Positions 57,401 to 61,900 of a stretch of 64,000 nt of DNA are shown one piece after another. Below the pieces are notes generated by a model. That model was given only the letters and a program-made list of their open reading frames with translations, made no database searches and was not told the origin of the DNA. A program made the position numbers and the translations under genes. Numbering within the stretch: position 1 is the first letter of the stretch; the number at the start of each line of letters is the position of its first letter. The stretch covers positions 5,412,270 to 5,476,269 of the forward strand of contig NC_018390.1 of NCBI RefSeq assembly GCF_000208865.1, given 5' to 3'. The DNA is from Neospora caninum Liverpool. Its lineage: Eukaryota; Apicomplexa; Conoidasida; Eucoccidiorida; Sarcocystidae.

Positions 57401-58988
57401 TGGCGCTGGATAACGGAGACAGCACGAATCCCCGACTCTTCTGCGACATGGGGGCCACTCCAGACGACAGAGAGCCTTCAAGAACACCTGACCCTGAAGG
57501 GTTTTTCGAGGTCGCCGAAATCGCTGCGGTCGCAGAGCGTCCTCGCCCCCGACTGCTTCGCGTACTGCTTCCTCTGCCTCCGCGTAAGCTTCCCGTTCCG
57601 CCTGAAGGCCATGCAAACGGATGAGGCTGGGGAGGGGGGGTGCTGGCCGTTCCAATGTGTCTGCCGCGAGTCTCCCCTCCCTCCTGCTCCAGTTCGGAGA
57701 ACGCGCGTCCCTTCTGACTGTCTCCCGCCTCGGCGCACGGCTGCGGGTCGCCTGTCTCCGCCACCTTCACGCTTGCCACCCCCCACGGGACTGCCTCTCC
57801 CAGCTGGGCAGTCCCTGTGAGACCGCCGGAGACGAGGGGCTCGTGCACGCATCCGGCTAGCCGAGCCACGATCTGACCGGGCTCGGGAGCTCCGGTCGCC
57901 CCTCCTGCTGTCGGGTGAACAGCGGGACAACCGAGGCAGGCAGGGGACAGAGGTAAAACGGCCTGAGCGGGTGACAAGGTGGTATTCACCGCATGAGCCC
58001 CTCCACTGGACGCAGGAAGAAGAAAGAGGTGATCGGAAAGACGGACAGCAGAGTTCTTCGTTCCCTCCGCCGCTCCGATGGCGGGGCTCCCAGTTACGAG
58101 GCTCGACCCACTTCCGCCCGTGCCCCCGGAATGGAGAGTACACGTCTCGTCGTCTGAGAGGGATCGAGGGTCCCCTCCCTGCCTCATGGCCTCCAGCAAG
58201 TACCCACGTGCAGACCGAGCAAGATACGTCGATATCGCTTCCCTGGAGAACGTAGCCGCAGGGAAACCTGAGACGAGACAGCCTTCGCCTCCAGCCGCTC
58301 TGTCCGCCATCGGAAGAGAAGCGTCGCCAGAGAGATGGTCCTGTCGCCCCTTTCGCAAGGCAGAGCCGACAAGTAAAGAGGCAGGGCCCCCGTTTTCTCC
58401 TGCGCAGCTCGCCGCTCCCGGCCAGAGCACTCCGTACACCATGTCCGAACCCGGCGGAAGACACGAAATCGCCTCTAAATTCTTCTCCGTCAGCGCGTAG
58501 AAAGCTGCCTCCGGAATGAGAGTGGTGCCACTGTGGGTGCATTCTGGCGACCGCCCAAAAGCCGATGAGGAACGTGACGATCGGCGAGACGGAGGGTGCG
58601 CTGGACAGGACGAACAAGGCGAGAGCGAACCGGTAAAAGATGAAGGCCACGGAGAGAGATACGGAGGTTCCGACCGCGTTGACGAGGGAGGAGGGGGGAC
58701 AGCAGCGTCTGACACGGCAGGAAGAAGTGGGAGCGGAAGCGGAAGACTCTTCAGTGTGCGACTCGGCGTCGCTGAAATCTTCGGGGAATCAACGGAAGAG
58801 TAACAGAATGCCTTGTCCACAGGAGTTGCAGGCGCCTTCGCCTCACATGCAGTGCGGAGACGCGAGGAGCGGCGTCCAGAAGCCGAAGAAAGAACTGCTG
58901 ACGAAGAAACAAAAGGAGATCCATGAGGTGCTGAAGCAGGACCATCCAGGCCTGCGCCCCCGGGAGGGGCGGACACCCCGTTTCCCAT
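39447..58988 (-). CDS. Giant protein: MATH domain + USP7-like pseudo-deubiquitinase + RluA-type pseudouridine synthase
   Basis: One uninterrupted ORF of about 6,513 residues. The first in-frame ATG gives MGNGVS, an N-myristoylation consensus. After about 1,100 disordered residues and a Gly-Pro tract (about 1109-1169) comes a MATH domain (about 1187-1322; FWKVAKT...SWAHWSFSNEA). A USP7-like peptidase fold with long insertions follows (about 1410-2080). The helix ADYVALFVHCLFHLCEFRKH matches the USP Cys box but has Asp1431 where the nucleophile Cys belongs and Ser for the oxyanion Asn. The sheet VLFVYLQSVK and the His box SHYLLLRP (His2013) are present. Residues about 3500-3555 could be a degenerate ubiquitin-like part. 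Residues about 4690-5050 are an RluA-type pseudouridine synthase with HRTDLETSG (Asp4780), RTHQIRVHFRHIGHPLVGD and CARMFLHS. The rest is Ala/Gly/Ser/Pro-rich. The likely roles are ubiquitin/substrate docking and RNA uridine isomerisation. The upstream start and hidden introns need transcript support. Confidence 0.88.
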   Translation of the reverse strand: MGNGVSAPPGGAGLDGPASAPHGSPFVSSSAVLSSASGRRSSRLRTACEAKAPATPVDKAFCYSSVDSPKISATPSRTLKSLPLPLPLLPAVSDAAVPPPPSSTRSEPPYLSPWPSSFTGSLSPCSSCPAHPPSRRSSRSSSAFGRSPECTHSGTTLIPEAAFYALTEKNLEAISCLPPGSDMVYGVLWPGAASCAGENGGPASLLVGSALRKGRQDHLSGDASLPMADRAAGGEGCLVSGFPAATFSREAISTYLARSARGYLLEAMRQGGDPRSLSDDETCTLHSGGTGGSGSSLVTGSPAIGAAEGTKNSAVRLSDHLFLLPASSGGAHAVNTTLSPAQAVLPLSPACLGCPAVHPTAGGATGAPEPGQIVARLAGCVHEPLVSGGLTGTAQLGEAVPWGVASVKVAETGDPQPCAEAGDSQKGRAFSELEQEGGETRGRHIGTASTPPPQPHPFAWPSGGTGSLRGGRGSSTRSSRGRGRSATAAISATSKNPSGSGVLEGSLSSGVAPMSQKSRGFVLSPLSSAILQPALPQGSREPGACCLHRACEHGANGSASSPGKSTGPGESGVGSHTAPLLVRGSSYGEPAASASALTASAGGTDDCGPGLRRGRSCLVEASSTGAGRPFPALFASLPSPSDAVHVGQVVAETTGIAEQVGNQVLVHGSSGLATAAASRALAVSKTDEGGDMPAVCYRCCHEHLAPLCVSTAPRCRALPTSAARAEGDRDVLNQVGHCGLSCACSEGTKLSNAAGFSSAPAPGSASALSAAAGASGCSCLVRSRNPGGGTRLLTNSATLFEGTAPVDAPRCCLHSRSRSSAPVQELALACEKGSWPLKKRGEETPRERMEKHNDAFLGKRGKHRTSFSPGQEDSSPFPERSEDEDDAHVKERRRHSAENFAHLPLPVAPHLAPANRNKAGGSWSADVWAEDSERGGRQGDNCGGRNEAPKEVSGVSSLSARVREREKHATASEEETCSPAARRCQITSGGEGGGGVTSGAGTVAGVPLHFPKREGEEGGCSRGHGGGGNVSSASSNGLPVLPRDPPCSHLPSCAVAKCAPAGAMVRAAGGAITQPSSALAVSPASGVSAGAGALPSNASSGPSIGGSFSHSPPGGSGAEGGGPGGAGPGKGGGPGGGPGGGPGGGPGGGPGGAGKKGGGPGGGGGGGGSHQSSARDRGGAGKECQSVDFYVRSFWKVAKTQNDLESPTQGYCRGFVYRLLLHPRGTTGTDSEASHLSVFLEAIRQDWYPDDWIFPNVRFELTVVNFKDPKQSVTSWAHWSFSNEATSRGWQKMISHARLNKQSGFMDEDGTVLVRGKAEPPFASLWSRGPVYRPHRIWEYIPERAAKALEEVSSSCSAAAAALTGASASMQTSGPNANNATSAANANNMLVAGPHSTALAGGLPRLKTPTASLLSYVDPIVPTLDSSLGADYVALFVHCLFHLCEFRKHIYMWKSDFIKSPTAEQLAQDPSLAAQIPPFADGSLIGALQQTFAYMQLWPVTVACRRLQHLAASSSSSRKEICASEIWKWYGAELFPKNSPSRRPAPPPLSAAASRLAFCTLCKRCTCCCRCKTTAYHAAASSPPFVPAGAGPPSEGPGRKGDEDGWNSRGTSGGEDPDLLLKQMKLERDTCLCCDLMDRYPEAMADMPPQPNIKAVLKALHMHDVQKMDVPDPLVKVHTELFSLLMRELAKAKLETHQVHEYQARAVAAAAGSTFPAFSSFGGRAEDGEESLPLPPGGVPGGPSAGVWTDVDGVAFTSCDHLEATCHELFSSSDRSTGLLNADGVPDISAGFTRCKHVHSLQKALESCGKVLQHFPEVLFVYLQSVKQCKKGELFDAPLRLDAHKLLQLRQQRNENAGHTDSNPKGTGGEKGSGSTTGVVDREKQRRRLRKKLQQSRKGNKVSRDAQEEESDMTEDEELAISDEDDVASTQGDSGKSATGKGDAGKGSQASPQVPPGSGQTPPQGAGPTPVGGSSNGASSGSGGNQEKWFSLFALFIREGDSRGDGCGAQTSHYLLLRPEEDGPWFRIGDGRVERLSSKVDFTEWKCHRDFFCAGAVYIAEDYIDAVQAGDVDLSGDLLELNPWLYYRTLYDLGVTEAEIKRPWINLSNNSNGVAAAPPSACSSPAAGAGTGGAAGGTPAFPVGSERHVEMPEKRDVAEGEQKPGIPPASGGGKTESVGSSRLGGTGGAATGAGFVLDPSPASGLSAVPSSVSGVPGGAPFFEGDNNMLYESFESAWRPRSLAEERRYTVLAPVIKWIFEVAVEKAVVFSANSPEMVENHYWFVLRMQYLEKILLLELRHAICEVLYDEWLANYVTPCVAHASKNAQAEVKALETTKNEDAGAVDAEEEALRGEKLSVAISFFFRDDEEGGAAAAASALSGGRFGPGTLEKVSSAGSISPDSRGEMDTGAEKRQGNGTESVEDVDGSAGSPKEKRERKRSFASPVHFGHREAAEVIAHWTRTHLSDNGRLLVDELGTLLKDPLYRLVDKISTLRHEVEILCREGRSRSLLYRVGSAAAAPEASCREAESTGKQSPVDPSVSVSASRKEGQAEAGEKGEASTEDVAEPEALAELRQAVTERLTDLWACCRACVEESEEILSKYTVERLRTCSAAEPEADGGGRASEANIEDASAVAGSGGDSRGWEDARSRGTAGDEREGRCGGDVASAAPNEAPCPLRPSVPASDPSTEFVDSSAFSCRSAAGALDHLGHEYDLPVGETVELVAFLAEAFFLPDFRTMRRFLRDRRHVVFERIRPHELIRAYLALARPEVHLPSFLQDHGYNVTWCEAAFQPEDASAIWGDASVPAVVAVQSASRGFQLSRAVSSVLLHLLVTALACGPASGRAKPERRSLEGEAEPKEKDAGEASEREKHGTAARKSGASGRGSDGGSGAASKKKGKPKKGVKEEEEKKAKSPDESTGVESSHAALAKQEPTGDILPSETADPLWGEDIRKSVAADVSAILRAMEHDCPDLASPTAAMPPTGASSQSDSSSGGQASAGGSPEASTPGAPHVPSPPETSAAGGAQQAVSGAETPDYRSPLAMVHKIPLTLPLSAPGDRSAQASGAGGKCGKKKGRVGGSGGGSSSSPGDPTQVVPVLDRVLPRLNFEQRVAAAADPGVFLLCPAAVSSSLSSFAPSPRASCALASPTGGSGTPAYADIPSDAACAAKSGAANAGSFASAFPNSCPAGANVAVLERELLGLGDAGVVPFPACGSIATRSLNGAGNASLAGSSVCRRIRYHGLEVGLLLAEDLKGLEGFSIEDNLPIRARLLVRKSVLTPTGASSLAASSAGPSPLTPAVSSPSSASPSPSGVSALHVANANAATQTPSAVSEPLTVQRLYWAFRRLLHAQIEERDVGARDGAAGGSSSAGTGKAKNPATAKAYEQQLTLLNQQSERELWWLPTPRDAFLLYALRPDPDPTRKGRRRFVYMDPLDDLEIYADPKRQLADATAPDITILLVAAPQRCCSEASAWLKGSAFSSAVANAAASSVPGVVLPPPALTFPLEDADEFPLLVFKWFSADSVDLFCVGALVCDAKQQLQTYILDWLVPQVRARGYLSPLPSSAKDDADNFLVLEECHLRTVQNIRRWSCAIRKINKRGGDVIIVQKKGLIESPASIRYRESSALLEKVRLYEVSHHCDGAAGEFDLGEGVATSSLPPLASTVSGAGSGDFLLEGNADILTLLPDGAAGATDRERGVLYASHLHSLDDGEGEEGGGGKKKKKKQKKALPRAAIPSNRKSVIARLAEDQRREETTLLKAAAKDQEKDAISQEDGSALQSVSSAATTGTGLATASPAASEKKKKSAAGGAAVSEEEEDLGAAALTAKVGKGGKKAPPEDASRLDRSKPTQTLAPPAQKEVGRQGAATGASAASGKATGGAAGAADGKQRSATGLTTSGAAPSEKGERETGEKQANSQSGRAPSTGPKGSSSAAALRNGEASAGAEVAAAGSKKGKRAAGPAPSAKTASDEGVTGPGADEDKREETTGETGILGSGAGVVWPASAPPGSMAASSPPLSPASSTISRGSSFSLVALPGAIQARISPAAQQLLQRVSDKQHVVSPALLREAAATLVDEFLSRVSQIYRHAAVSAGDSGHKKEGSEGPGLGEALGTSESGAGGSGAGGVASSSVGSWAALAGAGIGSVAVDEISECAEALEAICSTCFSTQQRPIFIKEIQLLLDQEIHGQAGDAEADKRAAGATGASKGDLPSEKGKGAAATAAPKPKKEGFYSGVAAGKSSPAQEASVSDARLAAFYRLFSCRRRAASELFVLLSVTRGGQLVTRKLVAQYCLAALDKDPAGDSSVSSAALLGVASVVLMWLFLGPRLICKLGDSQQGRRFIDGGLRKIFDFFQQRIAMALQLQQTFPSALLSSPTAGGSLLGSGQRAGATQTDPVALVAWAAGILLKVFHLSRASQLALPRQNDVLTVLQQIQLPSAFLSKALTAPVASPPSVWGTGAGVLAAGGPGAGTAGETPPGSVSRDTLGVDAASAAGRDGGKPLNAGRGVGGGLLLPPLSASVSAGGPALSGPSSWGSASTPAESSASSQAGLEEAGKKGASQRASQAPAKSPEGATSPLATGDGAAAGEASQGSGPGRGLGKGVSGKGPLLVGMQLAKGAGVIGASPTSPAAGAPGKLVALDEREDSEDENEGAYREEEEEPADLQSSQEEELLVGEQSLYGSGKALSRRVFKKAAPYVVEEGTTWMVLYKPAFWHCSGFGRDRPVFVPRVATPQELDEALAHITLEDLISSGKIESFHLYMMKKYPRLETVRRWEEMECGLCHRTDLETSGSLLIAKTRRARESIFEQFRKRLVHKEYLLLCHGRLDKLHARIDHPIATRDFDSSRSKSHFSEVVGPDEGGDEALTEYQVVRVFGLRQPVHRKIQAAMSVAARIAASPSSSSSSDRARGTGASAPAAGAKTAGSGKGSPVSAAATATKKDFSYSQEFSFCRVRIHTGRTHQIRVHFRHIGHPLVGDTKYCDLYKCTVDRSWCARMFLHSAVLEFDNPDKTETQHVRVVCPLATELLAALENELVCLEDYSQITADMLDRTGQVKKEFRHLVVSYPTGPPDGSVPGYSALPAAASPSSSRCTALWPAGGVSSSPPLLPLGPSALAADGRLTPSSPSTSPPERNADSRAPLLGSAAAASHKAPASPPASKSSPVILSSEKPQRAGEPAPVTLPGRALDARDEEQREEEGAPDAEKTAKPSPADGQQPGGTPVFSDQPPLLSVEPRSAREEGTALSPASAGEEKAPQPKPAQPAFASAATSSFSGIFDSLLDALGQREAQGPGCFAEEGRRTGESVSREGGHASAFAAEASDSGTGFAGDWRKRRYLEEADWSIADARKEQRETRAGAGEADVMGRARTERDWSYREFANDLAVLMRLPPKEEDASGLRRLTDAVATAVPLPTVREEEEVRQYWGSVHAARRLALTRNRERLLETALGALVRLLHFSELQRDVLRTATRPENVDPRARGSPVETEARQMCRYIAFDARSGELIAREGGHLLIPSFSDATMGAVAGVQDAQTADVASLNSIAFWKVLLDSLGAHFPADIFVRWDVEKRAVLVVLLNEDAAELKKISQTAQGPQQVAHARAFLDFYRALRDLSKFECATPALARAVGNAPLSREARPHGAAEKAAGRGGSEGKEDVGGGPLQASGKCAPGEESSASLWRMQAWRKYAFGDASRALGECEFDKQAFPSRLPVGDAPPCRRQGLMRAPDLQFNHPLVHNLGPCPLGVLPPSHLPDFHSSPDSCPQPPLLATAGLASRLAQDLTPQERQFLLSQPSSGTTSFLPPALPSLAERLDSGGRFDGSQRSLRLPGAPGTAAAPGSGPGSALGSRPSWAPSLWGSPGTTGVAVSPSGDDALGRGLGAGPEGVGEREDLRRGPEGSAPLAPFVFLWEAEGGQADATPPNNEVQEEEIRDLMDLSFMMGSTPVSGHGHSGGGSVSPSPETGDRGASGMSFESLDDARGDSAGIQKIQGRPATPGAKETGVAGEGTRRRNEEALGPALGRDPQQGQEDRSVLLRDAPGGGELREGARRFSQDQSAAPDGFLSRMPREAWQGSPGLLPSAKSLPTASSPASPLLPFGQPGSVASSHAGAGPSLFLMMGQQGAVGERRFGTPGETALSSSTALLSSGGTRPGQSLSPPEGAPPPETPGEGEGQVLVNDKWCVRVDIPHPPSEAPPHPSIMFLHQKAAREMLESAARGTDGRRGTEDGDTGPALAARAAAALLSRQYCNGAAVAAENAMHELSHQRRGTEMWAASGGSLHTGAAVGGGGRHGDGSGEQGAVMDDFLLGRRSGGAARAAGAGAAPRPSPSPPGNMPVPPAHIHPSLRSHLASAAPGFPLADGNGAFGGRTTGFVSDLPPTSSGDSGPLLGGRNLPSAHMNAGGRPIFGVGVASDFSLSRSANDPTEAGRGRPFASRGFGAAGGPADVAGGLGAARSGDGAVDGRPLLQAAPDPRLAHAFDMNPHTQSLQSPHRIGESLLGAGGLPRLPPLAQSGASAGSCGSGGREEKS
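55479..55660 (-). repeat. Glycine/proline-rich coding repeat (GGPGGG units)
   Basis: The coding strand of the giant gene repeats near-identical 12-base units encoding Gly-Pro-Gly-Gly, giving a flexible tract of about 60 residues immediately before the MATH domain. It is likely to be length-polymorphic and hard to assemble. Confidence 0.85.
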
Positions 58989-61900
58989 CAGAACGCGCCA
59001 GACCGACGCGCGGGCTCGATCAGTGGACAAAACCCGACGGGAAATTGGAAATCTCGAGCGACTGAAAAACCAACTCTACGAACCAGTAGACTGGTATGGA
59101 GTTATCTGGGCGTGAAAGTTCCATCAAAGCCGCCTCGTCCCCCACACAGTCCTTGAATCCTTCGCCTCAAGCGCATGAACGCAGTCGAATTCAGACGACG
59201 GATCAACCGTTTTCAATTCCTCCTCACGAAGAACGAGGGTAAAACCCGTTGCGTAACACGTAAAGATCGTCAGTTTTTCGCCTGAGCGAGGAGGAAAACT
59301 TCGGGATGATTGGGTGTGCCGAGGAGAGCGGAAAACCCGCAGGAAGGGTGCCACCACCCGTAGACACTACAGCTACCAGAATCCGAACGTCGAAGGCCTG
59401 CGGTCGGCACCCTGCAAGCATAGTAGAAAAGGAGGGGAGATGCACGGCACGTTGAAGATCAAATGAAGTGCACGGGGGAACCGAAAAGCGAGGGCAAGGT
59501 CTCACGACGGCACACATAAAAAGGTACTTCACTCGACTCTCTACAAGACCCAATCCAATTTGAGAAGCTGTGAACGCGTTCCCGACCGTGGGCACGCGCG
59601 GTCTCCTCCAGGGTGGAAAACACCCAGCAGACACCGCCTAGACAGAGGCGCTAGCAGCGTAAAGAGAAATACACAACAAAAAGAAAGTGACACAGCAGCT
59701 AGCTGGTGCGCCCTTGGAACATCGCCCGGAAAGTCGCCGGAGCGGAATCACGGGGGGAGACGGCAGACGATCTCCAAAGTGGGCGACGCCCACCTGTTCC
59801 TAAAGAAGCAAACAGGTGAGCCATCGAACCTCGAGCACAAAAACACAAAATGTTTGTTGCACCCACGTGGGCATGTTTACACCGGCATCTGCCGAGTTAC
59901 CCGGGCGAATGGGAGCCGAGCCTACCTTTCCGCGTCGTGCGTTTTGCCCTCGTGGTCCTGCGTTGCATGTGCGTTTGGAAGACGAGAAACCGAAAGGAAG
60001 AGTATTTGCAGCACCGACAGGGGGAAAGCTCGAGTAACAACTGATTTTTGCCTGGGTCGACACCGTTCAGCTTGAGGAAAAGGTTTGTGGGGAAAGAAGC
60101 CATTGCAACATGCTGACGACGTCGATTTGAGTACCCCAACTGAGAGCTACGCAGCCAAAAGATGAGACGGGTCAAAAAAGAGGCAGAAAAGGGAGAAAAG
60201 AAAGCAACGCAATTTGGGATGGCAACAGGGAATCAAAGGATGGTTCAGCCACCTGCCGAACATCGAAAAGACGGACGGGTAAAGGGGGCTAGCTTTGGAA
60301 TGAAAGGAGAATGTGTCAGAGAGAGAAATAAGAAAACAGAGAAGAGCACAGTCAACTGGGTGTAAGGAAACCAAAAAGTGAAAAGAGTGGAGAAGCAGAG
60401 CACTATGCCAAGGGACCTTTCCATAATTGGACTCTAGGTGGACCCCAACTTGGATTGGCAGCAAAAGGGCGTCGCTTCGTGTCAGAGGGTTCCGCCCCGC
60501 ACGATATTTTGGGGGGAAAATGTCAACGTCACAGAAAACACGGGTTTTTATCTGGACGACGAGAAGTGAGGCAGAATTACGTTTTCCTCAAGCGTCGCGC
60601 AGTGGCCATACGACAAAAGGAGCATCTCGTTGCAGGATTCACAATTTAAGGTCTGTGCCCGCGCGCTGCGGGGCGTCACAAAACTGTACACAGAAAAGAA
60701 ACTTGTGCCCATTCTCTTCAGTGCCCCCCTCTGCATACGGTCCCTCCTAAGTAAGTGACTGGTGAACAGAGGGCTGAAGAGTATCGACGGACGGTTTGAG
60801 GAAAGAAATAGCTAGGGAGAGGGGCATTTCACAAGTAGGCACTTCAACCACGAAAACGCGGCGGGGGGATGTACGTAGCGACCAGAAAACAGGGGAAGGA
60901 GAGGATGAAAAAACACCCGTACAGAGGAAGCTGCCTCCTCTCTCGCCTCTCCCTCCTCTTCCTCCCGCTTTCCTCCTTGCTCATCACGGAGGCGCCCGGG
61001 TTGTTTCTCCCGTTGCCCGTGCTGTTGCTACTGTCAAAAACACGGCGCCCCCTCCCAACCAAAGCGTGCGCTGTGCCATCGTCAATACGCCATACAGGCC
61101 GAAGCTTTGTCGGCCGGTGGCGCACAGCGAAAAGTTGCTCGTACCGACTGCTACTAACGCGTTCTGAGCGAGTCACAAGACTTTCCTTTCATGTTGCATT
61201 TTCTCCCCCATTTGAAGTAGCAGGACGAAGGAGCGGGAGTCCGCACAGACTCGTAATTCTGAAGTAAATTCATTGCCACCACCAACTGAAACAGGATCTG
61301 TGGGAGACACATACCGTAGTGTGCTCCAGTGAGGGACAGGGAGGAGATCACGCCAAAGGGCAGACGGGCGGGTTAAATACCGGTGCAAGGAAAAGTGGCA
61401 ATACTTTCCACAGCGTGGAACAACGGGGATCTTGTTCTGTGCAATCGAGGTGATTGGGCCTATTTTTGGGGAGTGTTAGGCATGAAGAGAGGAGCCTCTT
61501 TTGCCAGTGGCTGTTTCTTCCTGCGCTTCCGAAATTCGGGTTACATGTCCGGACAAACATCGGTACGGACGACGACAATCACTGGCGTAAGGTTGTGTGT
61601 ATTGGCTATCCCTGGGTCTGTTCAAACTTGAGGTAAGAACTTGCTCCCGCGACAATAGTGACGAGCAGAAGGCACGCTGACGTCAAGCTTCTGCAACTTT
61701 TTGTGAAACCGCACCTCACACATGAATGGACTGGATAAAGGACAAGTTCAGAGAAAGAGGATACGCTTCCATAAATCACTGGCACGATAAACGAACCGCC
61801 TGGAGGAGGCATACCCTCTTGAGCGCCTTCGCTCCAGTCCGCAACCTCTTTACGCCATTTTCAAAATATAGACTCTGCTGGTGGTAGGGCGTTGCGGCGC

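Noticed and set aside
59019..59030. Upstream non-ATG start for the giant gene
   Set aside because: The frame is open back to 59030, but the codon there is TTG. The first ATG is at 58988.
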